From Ferruginibacter sp. (lineage in GTDB: Bacteria > Bacteroidota > Bacteroidia > Chitinophagales > Chitinophagaceae), in contig JAGOAX010000007.1 of NCBI GenBank assembly GCA_017983695.1, positions 1-64,000 of the forward strand: a stretch of 64,000 nucleotides of DNA, read 5' to 3'. The notes beneath the pieces were generated by a model. That model was given only the letters and a program-made list of their open reading frames with translations. It was not told where the DNA came from and made no database searches. Shown in pieces: positions 50,032-59,895 of this stretch; within the stretch, counting starts at the first letter, position 1; each line of letters opens with the position of its first letter. A program made the translations under genes and the position numbers.

Positions 50032-51429
50032 ATGCAATCACCAAAACTCGAACGCCGCCTGGGGCTTTTTCAATCTACTGTTTTAAACATGATAGATATG
50101 GTGGGTATTGGCCCGTTTGTAACACTCTCTATCGTTATTGGTTTTATGGGTGGTATGTTTTTATATGCCTGGATTGCCGGGGCCATCCTTTCGCTGATAG
50201 ATGCTATGATATGGAGTGAGCTGGGCGCTGCGTACCCGTTAGCCGGTGGCAGTTATAATTTTTTAAAAGAAGCATACGGAAAAAATGGCCCGGGCAGGAT
50301 GATGAGTTTTTTATACGTATGGCAAACGGTCATTCAGGCACCATTGGTGGCAGCCTCTGCTGCAATCGGTTTTTCGCAATACCTGGGTTATTTAATTGAA
50401 CTGGATGCCTGGCAGCAAAAAGCAGTTTCGGGCATTGTTATTTTATTTGTTACTTTTTTATTGTACCGTAAAATTGACAGCATTGGAAAAATAGGCGTGC
50501 TTTTATGGAGTGGTGTATTGCTTACTTTAGGCTGGATAATAATTGGCGGCATTGCACATGGCAATTTTTTACAACCATTAAAAGATATTAATACAGATTT
50601 TAGCTGGGGGCAACTTGCATCATTTGTATTTGGACAGGCATGTATAAAATCGATGTACAGTTACCTGGGGTATTACAATGTTTGTCATTTGGGTGGAGAA
50701 ATAAAAAACCCGGGTAAAAATATTCCCCGAAGTATGTTTATTTCTGTAATTGGAATAGCAGTATTGTATTTAGCAATGAATATAAGTGTAAGCAGCGTAA
50801 TTCCCTGGCAGGAAATAAAAGCGTGGCAGGATAACGGGCAAAATAATTTTGTAGTAAGTACTTTTATCGAACGGCTGTATGGCGGCAGTGCCGCAAATAT
50901 TGCTACAGTTATGATCTTATGGGTTGCCCTGGCTTCTTTATTTGCTGTAATGCTCGGTTACTCAAGAGTTCCTTATGCTGCCGCAGTTGATGGCGCATTT
51001 TTTAAATTCTTTGGCAAACTACACCCCACAAAAAACTTTCCCTATGTTTCGCTGCTGGTGTTGGCAGGTTTTGCTTTTGTGTTTAGTTTATTGTTTAAAA
51101 TGAAACATGTAATTGATGGTATACTGGCCATGCGGATTATGATACAGTTTGTAGGCCAGGCCGTTGGTATAATTTTATTGCGGAAAAGAAACGGTACGGC
51201 ACATTTACCTTACAAAATGCCATTGTATCCATTGCCAGTTATTTTAGCTATTGCCATGTGGCTGTTTATTTTTATTGCTACCGGTCTAAAAATTATCGTC
51301 TCTTTTGTAATTGTATTTGGAAGTGGGGTGATTGTTTATTTTATTTATGCAAAACTACAGCACAAATGGCCTTACAAAAAAAGTGAGACTATTGCATTGG
51401 AACAGGAAATTGAAACTATTGGAGAATAG
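50032..51429 (+). CDS. APC-family amino acid permease
   Basis: 465 residues with about twelve membrane segments. The N-terminal motif GLFQSTVLNMIDMVGIGPFV and the SELGAAYPLAGGSYNFLKEA segment of TM3 are typical of amino acid / polyamine transporters (APC superfamily). The substrate cannot be told. The C-terminus is a short charged tail. The start ATG is at 50032, 52 nt after the terminator of the small RNA candidate. Confidence 0.9.
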   Translation: MQSPKLERRLGLFQSTVLNMIDMVGIGPFVTLSIVIGFMGGMFLYAWIAGAILSLIDAMIWSELGAAYPLAGGSYNFLKEAYGKNGPGRMMSFLYVWQTVIQAPLVAASAAIGFSQYLGYLIELDAWQQKAVSGIVILFVTFLLYRKIDSIGKIGVLLWSGVLLTLGWIIIGGIAHGNFLQPLKDINTDFSWGQLASFVFGQACIKSMYSYLGYYNVCHLGGEIKNPGKNIPRSMFISVIGIAVLYLAMNISVSSVIPWQEIKAWQDNGQNNFVVSTFIERLYGGSAANIATVMILWVALASLFAVMLGYSRVPYAAAVDGAFFKFFGKLHPTKNFPYVSLLVLAGFAFVFSLLFKMKHVIDGILAMRIMIQFVGQAVGIILLRKRNGTAHLPYKMPLYPLPVILAIAMWLFIFIATGLKIIVSFVIVFGSGVIVYFIYAKLQHKWPYKKSETIALEQEIETIGE

Positions 51430-51826
51430 TTTATAAAATTCCGGTGCTTACCAAAAACCTGCCGGTAAATAAAAAATGTATAATCAAAGGCAATTTGTAT
51501 TTTATTGGTATTTGCAGCCCATATTGCCTGTAACGTTATTTCTATACAACTGCTTACTTTTTACCCGCATTTTTTATTGCTGATGCTTTACACATTTTAG
51601 CATTTGTGCAACTCTTAACATTTCTTTTAAAGATAAAGTCATCATCTGCAGTTAACGGAATAATTTTTGCCTTTAAAAAAGCATCTACTGTTTAACAGTA
51701 CTTAAACAATAACAGCACACTAAATAATATTAAATGCTGTTAGCCTATTAACAACACTAAAAACTCTTTTATCGAAATACAGACTTTTACATTAAAGCAA
51801 TTTTGTCACCTATAAATGTAAATCCA
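51430..51826. other. 397-nt gap without a supported gene
   Basis: AT-rich. I find no exact TAnnTTTG box, no clean terminator and no open frame of note. It contains GCAACTCTTAAC at about 51607, which lacks the CGnCTT partner, and a weak hairpin with AGCAT/ATGCT arms near 51578-51604. Confidence 0.4.
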
Positions 51827-52573
51827 ATGATGTCTGTATTAAAAAAATCTGCGATAACCGTACTAATTATTTTAATCGCTACTCCTTTTCTTCATGCACA
51901 GATCGATCTCTCAAAATACGAAGTGGGTTTAAGTGGTGGCGTATTTGTTTATCAGGGCGACCTTACACCACAACGATTGGGATCGTATAAAACATTAAAG
52001 CCGCAGTTTGCTTTACATGTGTACAGAATTTTAAGCCCGTCATTTTCTGTGCGGTTAAATGTAAACCGGGGCAAATTGTATGGCAACGATGCAAAATATA
52101 ATAACCCTGAATGGCGCCAGCAAAGAAATTTTAATTTTACCACCCCCGTAACCGAACTTTCCTTACAAGGTGTATGGAATATTTTACAGGCAAGATCCCC
52201 CCGCTTTTCGCCATATCTTTTTGCTGGTGCAGGTATTTCATTTTTAAAAATACAAAGAGACTGGAGTAATATGGACCCTGCTATATTTGGAGAGAGCTCT
52301 GATGTGCAGGCCGGTCTTGCGGTAGATGCAGCAAAAACATTACCCCGTATCATTCCTGTTGTACCAGTTGGTGCAGGTGTACGTTATGCATTGAGCGACC
52401 GTTTCTCATTAACTGCCGAAACCAGTTACCGTTTAAGTTTTACCGATTACATGGATGGCTTTAGTAAATCGGCCAACCCTGGCAAGAATGATCATTACTT
52501 AAGCCATAGCATTGGCATAATATATTCGTTTGGGAAAAAAGATAAAAAATTGGGTTGTCCTTCGGTGAATTAA
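51827..52573 (+). CDS. Outer membrane beta-barrel protein (DUF6089-like)
   Basis: 248 residues. Signal peptide SAITVLIILIATPFLHAQ, then a porin-like barrel: KYEVGLSGGVFVYQGDLTPQ, SPYLFAGAGISFLKIQRDWS, VPVGAGVRYALSDRFSLTAE, and a final amphipathic strand HSIGIIYSFGKK. Probably a small outer membrane protein of the DUF6089 or general outer-membrane beta-barrel group. Start at the ATG at 51827 or 51830. The stop overlaps the convergent gene by 4 bp. Confidence 0.82.
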   Translation: MMSVLKKSAITVLIILIATPFLHAQIDLSKYEVGLSGGVFVYQGDLTPQRLGSYKTLKPQFALHVYRILSPSFSVRLNVNRGKLYGNDAKYNNPEWRQQRNFNFTTPVTELSLQGVWNILQARSPRFSPYLFAGAGISFLKIQRDWSNMDPAIFGESSDVQAGLAVDAAKTLPRIIPVVPVGAGVRYALSDRFSLTAETSYRLSFTDYMDGFSKSANPGKNDHYLSHSIGIIYSFGKKDKKLGCPSVN

Positions 52574-53007
52574 CCGATGCCTGGCAATTCGTCCAGTTCT
52601 ATTAATTTATTATCACTGCATTGAAAAGCCATGCAGTAGCTGCCATTGGTAATAACCAGGTATGGCACCTGCATGGCTATATTATACCGCAGCACCTGGT
52701 CTAAAACCTGTTTACTCAATTCCACATTCATTTCTTTACATTCAATAATCATCCATGGCCTGGAATTTTTATCGTACACTACAATATCAAAACGCTTTTT
52801 TAAATCGCCGAGTTTAACTTCCTTTTCTACAGCAATTAAGCTGGCGGCATACTTTTTAACAGCTATGATATATTGCAAAAAATTCTGGCGCACCCATTCT
52901 TCGGGGGTAAGTACTACCCATCGTTTACGCACTTCATCGAAAATAAACTCCCTGGTATCTTCCTTTTTTATTTTGGGTTGATATGCCGGGTATTTAATTT
53001 TAATCAT
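52570..53007 (-). CDS. Stand-alone HsdR N-terminal-like (PD-(D/E)XK) protein
   Basis: 145 residues. The nuclease-fold core is visible as KKRFDIVVYDKNSRPWMIIE followed by CKEM (Asp, Glu-x-Lys). It matches the HsdR N-terminal domain (HSDR_N_2) but has no helicase part and no hsdM or hsdS neighbours. Such orphans are common in Bacteroidota and probably do not form a restriction system. Role unknown. Confidence 0.83.
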   Translation of the reverse strand: MIKIKYPAYQPKIKKEDTREFIFDEVRKRWVVLTPEEWVRQNFLQYIIAVKKYAASLIAVEKEVKLGDLKKRFDIVVYDKNSRPWMIIECKEMNVELSKQVLDQVLRYNIAMQVPYLVITNGSYCMAFQCSDNKLIELDELPGIG

Positions 53008-53137
53008 TGAAGCTGAAAGGAATTTTGTAATTTTAAAAAACTGGCAATTTGAAAATACTAATCCACAAAGTTATGTGGTTGAAGTTTATAACAATGCTGA
53101 ACAAAGAAATATTGATTGTAAGAAAAAAAAATCATAA

Positions 53138-53908
53138 ATGAAAACAAGAGAAGAAATAGTAAACAACTGGTTGCCGAGATATACCGGCGAAGCTTTAGAA
53201 AATTTTGGCGAGTATATTTTATTAACCAATTTTGGTAATTATGTTGACATGTTTGCAGACTGGAATAAAGTGGAAGTGATTGGCCGTGACAGACCCATGC
53301 AATGTGCTACTGCGGGAGATATTACCATAATAAATTTTGGCATGGGAAGCCCCGGTGCTGCTACAATAATGGATCTGTTAACAGCTATAAACCCAAAAGC
53401 TGTATTATTTTTAGGCAAGTGCGGCGGTTTAAAAAAACGCCACAGCATTGGCGATCTGATTTTGCCAATTGCAGCAATGAGAGGCGAAGGAACGAGTAAT
53501 GATTATTTCCCACCCATTGTTCCGGCTTTACCTTCTTTCAGTTTACAAAAAGCAATTTCCACCACCATCCGTGATTATGAAACTGATTACTGGACAGGCA
53601 CTGTGTACACTACTAACCGCCGGGTGTGGGAACATGATGAAGAGTTTAAAGCATACCTGGAAAAAGTAAGGGCTTATGCCATCGATATGGAAACCGCTAC
53701 TATTTTTTCTGTAGGTTTTCACAATCGTATTCCTACAGGTGCATTGCTTTTAGTAAGCGACCAACCCATGGTACCTGAAGGGGTTAAAACAGAAGCCAGT
53801 GATAAAAAAGTTACTTCGGGTTTTGTAGAACGCCATTTAAAAATCGGTATCGATTCATTAAAACAGCTAATCAATAACGGTGCAACTGTAAGGCATTTGA
53901 AATTTTAA
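53138..53908 (+). CDS. amn: AMP nucleosidase
   Basis: 256 residues. Hydrolyses AMP to adenine and ribose-5-phosphate. Phosphorylase-like fold with TIINFGMGSPGAATIMDLL, ALFLGKCGGL-like VLFLGKCGGLKKRHSIGDLI and the catalytic-region YAIDMETATIFSVGF. It is the short form lacking the long N-terminal domain of the proteobacterial enzyme. Stand-alone gene. Confidence 0.9.
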   Translation: MKTREEIVNNWLPRYTGEALENFGEYILLTNFGNYVDMFADWNKVEVIGRDRPMQCATAGDITIINFGMGSPGAATIMDLLTAINPKAVLFLGKCGGLKKRHSIGDLILPIAAMRGEGTSNDYFPPIVPALPSFSLQKAISTTIRDYETDYWTGTVYTTNRRVWEHDEEFKAYLEKVRAYAIDMETATIFSVGFHNRIPTGALLLVSDQPMVPEGVKTEASDKKVTSGFVERHLKIGIDSLKQLINNGATVRHLKF

Positions 53909-53957
53909 TTCACTACTTAATCTGATTGTACAATTATAAGAATTACATTACTATAAT

Positions 53958-55670
53958 TTGCCATTCCTCCTCTCCATAAGAAACCTTTCTGTTGCATTCA
54001 GCAATCAGGGTGAAAAAAATATTGCTGTTAAAAACAGTTCTATCGAAATTAAAAGAGGTGAACTGGTTGCCATTGTTGGCGAAAGCGGATCGGGCAAATC
54101 AGTAACTGCATTATCCTTATTACAATTATTGCCTAAACAAAGTACTGTTAAAGGAAAGGTGTATTTCTATCAAAAAGAAAAACAACCCCTTGACCTGCTT
54201 AATTTAACAGATGCGGCAATAAATAAAATACGTGGTAAAAATATTGCCATGATTTTCCAGGAGCCAATGACTTCGCTGAATCCGGTTTTTACCTGCGGGC
54301 AACAGGTAATGGAAGCCATACAATTACATCAAAAGATAAATACTAAAGCTGCCAGGGAAAAAACTATTGCACTTTTTGAAAAAGTAAAGCTTCCTGATCC
54401 GGCGGCCATTATAAACCGTTACCCCCATCAATTAAGCGGCGGGCAAAAACAACGGGTAATGATTGCTATGGCCATGAGCTGTAACCCTTCTTTATTAATT
54501 GCTGATGAACCCACCACCGCATTGGACGTAACCGTACAAAAAACAATACTGGAATTAATAAAGGAATTACAACAGCAAAATCACATGGGTGTTATTTTAA
54601 TAACACACGATTTGGGGGTGGTTGCAGATATTGCAGATAAAATTGTGGTAATGTACAAAGGAGAAATTGTTGAACAGGGTATTGCAAAAGAAGTATTACA
54701 ATCGCCACAGCATGTTTATACAAAAGCATTATTGGCCTGCAGGCCGGCAGGTAAATTAAAGGGTGAAAGACTGCCGGTAGTAAGTGATTTTATTGGAGAA
54801 AAACAGATGACAGATGAGTTAGAACCATCAGCTATTCCACAGGATCCTCCGGGCATCTATCAACCATCAACTGTTCTCCGGGTTGAAAATTTAAAGGTTT
54901 ATTTTCCTGTTAAAAAAAAAATATTTGGCAAGACAACAGAATTTTTTAAAGCAGTAGATGATGTCAGTTTTGAAGTACAGCAGGGAGAAACCTTAGGGCT
55001 TGTTGGCGAAAGCGGTTGTGGCAAAACCACCTTGGGAAGAACAATATTACAATTGATACCGGCTACATCGGGTAAAATTTATTTAGGCCAAAAAGATATT
55101 ACACAAATTAAACCCGCTGCTTTACGCAACATGCGTAAAGACCTGCAAATCGTTTTCCAGGATCCTTATGGTTCTTTAAATCCACGTATTACAATTGGCA
55201 GCAGTATTCTTGAACCTTTGCAGGTACATCGTGTATTAGAAAATAAAAATCAACGGAAAGAGAAAGTTATAGAACTACTTGAAAAGGTAAGTTTAAAGCC
55301 AGAACATTTTAACCGGTATCCACACCAGTTCAGCGGCGGGCAGCGGCAAAGAATCTGTATCGCCAGGGCCTTGGCATTAAACCCTTCTTTTTTAATTTTT
55401 GATGAGAGTGTTTCTGCACTGGATGTTAGTGTGCAGGCACAGGTACTCAACCTGCTGAATGACCTTAAAAAAGAATTTGGTTTTACTTCAATTTTTATTT
55501 CGCATGATCTCTCCGTGGTTAGGTATGTAAGCGACAGGATATTAGTAATGCATAAAGGAAAAATTGTAGAGCAGGGAACTGCCGAACAAATTTATCATCA
55601 TCCGCAAAATGAATATACACAGCTTTTAATCAACAGTATTCCCGGAAAAAATATCAGTCTTATTCATTGA
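53958..55670 (+). CDS. Double ABC ATPase (DppD-DppF type fusion)
   Basis: 570 residues containing two complete ABC ATP-binding halves. First: Walker A GESGSGKSV, signature LSGGQKQRVM, Walker B LLIADEPTTALDV. Second: GESGCGKTT, FSGGQRQRIC, FLIFDESVSALDV. Each is of the oligopeptide/nickel transporter type with a short Opp/Dpp C-terminal extension. No permease or binding-protein gene is adjacent, so partners must be elsewhere. The start is TTG at 53958; no ATG is available upstream. It overlaps the convergent gene by 11 bp. Confidence 0.9.
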   Translation: MPFLLSIRNLSVAFSNQGEKNIAVKNSSIEIKRGELVAIVGESGSGKSVTALSLLQLLPKQSTVKGKVYFYQKEKQPLDLLNLTDAAINKIRGKNIAMIFQEPMTSLNPVFTCGQQVMEAIQLHQKINTKAAREKTIALFEKVKLPDPAAIINRYPHQLSGGQKQRVMIAMAMSCNPSLLIADEPTTALDVTVQKTILELIKELQQQNHMGVILITHDLGVVADIADKIVVMYKGEIVEQGIAKEVLQSPQHVYTKALLACRPAGKLKGERLPVVSDFIGEKQMTDELEPSAIPQDPPGIYQPSTVLRVENLKVYFPVKKKIFGKTTEFFKAVDDVSFEVQQGETLGLVGESGCGKTTLGRTILQLIPATSGKIYLGQKDITQIKPAALRNMRKDLQIVFQDPYGSLNPRITIGSSILEPLQVHRVLENKNQRKEKVIELLEKVSLKPEHFNRYPHQFSGGQRQRICIARALALNPSFLIFDESVSALDVSVQAQVLNLLNDLKKEFGFTSIFISHDLSVVRYVSDRILVMHKGKIVEQGTAEQIYHHPQNEYTQLLINSIPGKNISLIH

Positions 55671-58600
55671 TATCCCTGTAATAATTTGAATAATTATTAC
55701 CTCTTTCAGAAAAAAAGCTTTCACTTCCTTCCCTGTTTGCAAAAATTATTTTCTTAAGCTGAAATGCCAGTTGCTCATCAAGCGGCTCGTCTTCTTTTAT
55801 TTTTTCGTCAGTAAATTTTGTATAAATGTTTTTATACGAAAAGCCAATGCTGTCTGCAGGTTGTAGTCCGCTTATGGCTATCCTCCATTTATCGTCTTTT
55901 TTCTCCCGGTACTTATAAAAGTAAACATAGCCCCTGCCCTTATCTGTTTCTACCAACTGTTTTTTAATGAATATGATACTATCCATTTTGTTGCGGTTAT
56001 CGTCATCGGAATTGCCGCGGTATCTATACCCATAATTAAATGCAGAAAGGTATTTCCTTAAAAATTTCTTACTCCCGGAAAGCAATGTGCCTTTATCTTC
56101 AATTTTATCTTCCTCATCAATTTCTGTATATAAAAATGCTTTGGCCATTTCTTCCTGTATTTTATATTTTTCGGGGAACAGGCTGTCTTTTTTTAATTTA
56201 TTTAAACGATAGTATAAAGCTCCGCGTCTTTCCTCAATACCTGCAAAATAATTAATGAGTGTATCTGGTACCGGTTTGTTTTTAGCCAGCATTTTAAGCA
56301 TCAGGTCAAACTTTAACTGGTCATCTTTTACACGCCATAGTTTATCCATATACTTCGGTACTGCTGCATTCTTTTCATAAAACGGCAACAGCAATACGGT
56401 GTAATCCACCAGGTCGTCATTTCCATTATTGTTACTATAGTTATTGTAGTCCGATTTTTCATCTTCCTCTTTCGAAAGTTCGTCCTGTACTTTCTTTTCG
56501 TCTTTCAGCAATTGCTTTTTAAGTGCTATCCTGGCGTCAAATAAAATTTTGCTGAAATAGGTTTCGTAATCATTTGCCCCAAGCCTGTTGCTGTCAACAA
56601 GTTTTACCAGCAGGCTTGTTACTTTCTCTTTATAATCATTAAGATTGGTAAGCTGTAAAATATCGGGGAACAGGATTTTAAGCAGGTTTAGTGAATCTTC
56701 GTTTTCCCAAAAATTATTTTCATAAGAATAGCTGTTGTCACTAACCGGCGGATCCTGTAATACATATTGCTTAAACAGTTCGTAACCTTCTTTGGTTTGC
56801 CTGTTTACCAATGCGCGTAATACCTTTGCCTGAAACAGCGAAGTATCTGCACTGCTTTCATAAATATTTTTTAAAGCTGCCATCACCTGCGGATTTGCCG
56901 TTGAATCTTTTATATCTCCAATGGCTTCTATCCATGATGCTTTGGTTTCAAAATAATCTTTGTCTTTTAAAGAAAGGTTGTTTATTGCAGCAAGCATTTT
57001 TCCCAAATCCCTTTTCCCAAAATTCACATCATCTATAGCCGACCTAGCCAGTTTACGCAGGGTGGTATCTTTACTGTAATAGTCTTTAAAAAAAGTATCC
57101 GTCTTAAGGGCAAAAATATCGTTGTTGCCTATTTCTTTAAAGGGTTTGAATGAGGAGAAAAAATTAGTTATAAAACTACTTGGTTCACCGGAAGCTCCGG
57201 TAATTGTACTAACTGTATAATGCCGCTCGTTTTTCGACATAAAATAGCGGGTAACTATTCTTGAACAACCGGTATCAGTATAACGTACATAATATTTACT
57301 TATGCCGTTACGGTAACTGAATTTCTTTTCTTTGATGATATATATGCTGTCAATATCATTGTAATAACTGTTTTCGCCTCTTGCTTTTCTAAAAAGTGAA
57401 TCCAGTTTAACAGTTAAAACAACATCATCTTTTATCGCTTTTGAAAGCGAATCTGCCGTAATACGATACTTTTTTAAAGAATCATTTTCAAAATAATATT
57501 TACCATAAATACCACTGCTCACTGTAATCGTTTCCCCGGTTGTATCATTTGCAAAAACCATAAATTTTGTTTTGCCATACTTTTCATATTCCTCATCATT
57601 ACCACCCCTGTAATAACCATAACTGCTTCTTTTATTATATTGATGCATCAATGCTTTTAAGGAATCGTTCATTACCGGAACGATCGGTGTTTGTGTCTCA
57701 AAATTCAGCAGTGTATCGGTAAAGTTTTGAGATGTATTGTACACAAAAGGGGTTAAATTAAAAGAAGGGATAACCCTGGTATTTACCACTTCATTTTTAT
57801 TTTTTCCTCTTGCTGCTATTAAGTAATGATTTGGCCCGCTGATTACATAATGAACTTTTAAGTACGCAGTATCTGCTATTTGATACAACGCATCAAGTGT
57901 AGCCACCTTGCCTTTTTCGCCAAATTTTCTTTCTAATGTTTTCAAACCTTTTTCCTTTCCTGTAAAACTTTCTTCGATAAGGCCAAGGTTCAGAGTATCT
58001 CTTAATAATTTTTCATCGTCAAAAATCGTTCTTTTTAAAACAAGATAATTTACGTTGTTATCATTTGCGGCATATACCCAGTCGCCGTTAAATTCATTTC
58101 TTACATATGGTTTATAAGGTAACTGTACCGTAAAGCCGCCTGTTGGTGGCTGGTAATTTACCCAGTTTGAGTTAATATGATAAGGTGATAAAGTAATTGA
58201 CTTAAAAAACTCCGCTGCTTCTTTGCCCAAAACATAATTTTCGGTAGCACTCATTTTAAAAATTATTACTTCAAACGGTGTAACTACAATATTATACCGT
58301 TGCACATCGCCACGCCTGGTTTTATTAGTAAGGTCGATGCATTTGTAGCCGTTTTTAACTGTAACTGCACGACTTAAAATTTTACCGGGTATATTATCGT
58401 ACAACATACTATCCACTTTTCTAAAAGCTTCCGCTTCAGAAATTCCTGTAAACCCACCTGGATTTTCAATTCTTGTAACGGTATAATAAGCACCATTGGC
58501 CATATCTGCATATTGCCAGCCCATACCACCAACCAGATCGCTGCGTTTATATAAAGTGCCCGGCAGCCTTACTTTATAAAAACCATCATCCGAAACATTA

Positions 58601-59559
58601 TCAATAAAATTTACCGGCACATGCAGGTGGTCAATTTTTTCTCTTTGTACCGCATCCCTGTCAACCATTTTTATCGGTCTTAATTTGTAACCTTTCTTCC
58701 GCAGTATTTCTATCACTCCCCTTTCGCCAGCTAAATGGGCTGCACCTACACCAACAAAAAGCGAATTGCCTTTTTTCATAATCGTATCCATCGCATTGGC
58801 TTGCTTCTCATTGCGCTTGTATAAAAATTTTTCTGTAAACGCTTCCGATTCCAGCATCATTTTCTCTAAAGAGTCAAGCAGATCAAGGTCGCCTTTTCTA
58901 TAAGCCTCATCTGCTTTTTGTTGTGGGTTCTCGCTGTAATCAAGATCGTAGTTTTTTTTCTTTTTTACTTTTTCATTGCTGCGGTCAATTTCCGCACCCA
59001 TACTCAGCATCTGCATCTCGTAATAACTTTCAACACCGCTGCTGCGTTTGCCCAGTTTTTTACCGGTCTGGTAAATGTACATATCCAAAAACGTATCCTC
59101 TTCATAGTCATCCTGCCCCTGGTTATTACGGTACAGCAGCGAGTTAATGATATAAGGCTGCCGCTGTAAGGCATACTTTACGTCCTTGATAAAATTATTA
59201 GGTATCTTAAAAGTGCCTGCATCTATATAACTTCCGGTCAGGCTTCTTTCCGAATAAAATTTTTGGTACACTTCGCCATCTTTATCCATCTGTACCATAT
59301 CTTTTTGCCATGTTTCGGAATTTAGCTCCAATGCCACTACATCACTTTTTTTAATGGCATAAAAAAAAGAATCGCTCAAGTGAAACACCTGCTTATTACT
59401 TACATGCATAGTGCCAAACAGGTACGATGGTTTGGTTAAACCATTGCTGCTTATTTCCCATAAAAGGCTGGGGTATTTTTTTTCAGTTTTTTTTGAAGAC
59501 TGGCCATTTGCAATTAGTACGGATGCTGCAAGCAGCAAGAGGGTAGCTGTTAATTTCAT
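55660..59559 (-). CDS. Large exported TraB/GumN-like protein with a long C-terminal region
   Basis: 1299 residues with a signal peptide (LTATLLLLAASVLIANGQ). The N-terminal 290 residues are a TraB/GumN domain: SLLWEISSNGLTKPSYLFGT followed by MHVSNKQVF, the paired VALELNSETW, and GNSLFVGVGAAHLAGERGVI. Residues about 320-1299 are unlike anything I recognise; they are charged and Tyr-rich, with blocks suggestive of repeats of helical hairpins around 850-1130. TraB domains are predicted metalloproteases. The long fusion is unusual. Confidence 0.78.
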   Translation of the reverse strand: MKLTATLLLLAASVLIANGQSSKKTEKKYPSLLWEISSNGLTKPSYLFGTMHVSNKQVFHLSDSFFYAIKKSDVVALELNSETWQKDMVQMDKDGEVYQKFYSERSLTGSYIDAGTFKIPNNFIKDVKYALQRQPYIINSLLYRNNQGQDDYEEDTFLDMYIYQTGKKLGKRSSGVESYYEMQMLSMGAEIDRSNEKVKKKKNYDLDYSENPQQKADEAYRKGDLDLLDSLEKMMLESEAFTEKFLYKRNEKQANAMDTIMKKGNSLFVGVGAAHLAGERGVIEILRKKGYKLRPIKMVDRDAVQREKIDHLHVPVNFIDNVSDDGFYKVRLPGTLYKRSDLVGGMGWQYADMANGAYYTVTRIENPGGFTGISEAEAFRKVDSMLYDNIPGKILSRAVTVKNGYKCIDLTNKTRRGDVQRYNIVVTPFEVIIFKMSATENYVLGKEAAEFFKSITLSPYHINSNWVNYQPPTGGFTVQLPYKPYVRNEFNGDWVYAANDNNVNYLVLKRTIFDDEKLLRDTLNLGLIEESFTGKEKGLKTLERKFGEKGKVATLDALYQIADTAYLKVHYVISGPNHYLIAARGKNKNEVVNTRVIPSFNLTPFVYNTSQNFTDTLLNFETQTPIVPVMNDSLKALMHQYNKRSSYGYYRGGNDEEYEKYGKTKFMVFANDTTGETITVSSGIYGKYYFENDSLKKYRITADSLSKAIKDDVVLTVKLDSLFRKARGENSYYNDIDSIYIIKEKKFSYRNGISKYYVRYTDTGCSRIVTRYFMSKNERHYTVSTITGASGEPSSFITNFFSSFKPFKEIGNNDIFALKTDTFFKDYYSKDTTLRKLARSAIDDVNFGKRDLGKMLAAINNLSLKDKDYFETKASWIEAIGDIKDSTANPQVMAALKNIYESSADTSLFQAKVLRALVNRQTKEGYELFKQYVLQDPPVSDNSYSYENNFWENEDSLNLLKILFPDILQLTNLNDYKEKVTSLLVKLVDSNRLGANDYETYFSKILFDARIALKKQLLKDEKKVQDELSKEEDEKSDYNNYSNNNGNDDLVDYTVLLLPFYEKNAAVPKYMDKLWRVKDDQLKFDLMLKMLAKNKPVPDTLINYFAGIEERRGALYYRLNKLKKDSLFPEKYKIQEEMAKAFLYTEIDEEDKIEDKGTLLSGSKKFLRKYLSAFNYGYRYRGNSDDDNRNKMDSIIFIKKQLVETDKGRGYVYFYKYREKKDDKWRIAISGLQPADSIGFSYKNIYTKFTDEKIKEDEPLDEQLAFQLKKIIFANREGSESFFSERGNNYSNYYRDINE

Positions 59560-59784
59560 TTATTAATGCCGTTATTTTAAATAAAGATAATACAAAGATT
59601 AAATAAGGGGTGCAATTCCATAATTGACCAAATCAATGTTTGGCATATCTATAACACAATTAAGATTTCCGTACCAGCCTGTTTTTGTTTTCCGCATGTT
59701 TACAGCTGGCATTGATTTGCACATTTATTTAAAAAAATCTGTATAACTACTGTTTTTCAATGTTCAAAACCCGGCATTATCCCT

Positions 59785-59792
59785 TATCTTTG
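59785..59792 (+). promoter_or_regulatory. -7 box for queA
   Basis: TATCTTTG followed by C, 100 nt upstream of the ATG, implying a 5' UTR of about 94 nt that contains the alternative helices described at 59803-59895. Confidence 0.55.
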
Positions 59793-59802
59793 CGCCTTCA
59801 AA

Positions 59803-59895
59803 ATCATGCCGTAACATGATAAGTGCCTCCTGAAAGGCTAGTCTTTAAAACTTCTCTGTACACGGCATGTAACCTTTTAAAATATTAGTTACATG
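59803..59895 (+). promoter_or_regulatory. queA: Structured queA leader with alternative helices
   Basis: Three helices compete. Helix A: CATGCCGT (59805-59812) with ACGGCATG (59862-59869). Helix B: ATCATG (59803-59808) with CATGAT (59815-59820). Helix C: CATGTAAC (59866-59873) with GTTACATG (59888-59895), which buries the queA start codon. A excludes B and C. A small hairpin GCCT/AGGC lies inside helix A. A ligand or temperature switch of translation is possible; no known riboswitch class is recognised. Confidence 0.5.

Noticed and set aside
52570..53007. Restriction-modification or defence system around the HsdR N-terminal-like gene
   Set aside because: No methylase, specificity subunit or helicase nearby; neighbours are a porin-like protein and AMP nucleosidase.
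53008..53137. Open frame of about 45 codons (ends with VVEVYNNAEQRNID and a Lys run) upstream of amn
   Set aside because: It has no ATG/GTG/TTG start after the preceding stop; it could be a gene remnant, but nothing supports a coding call.
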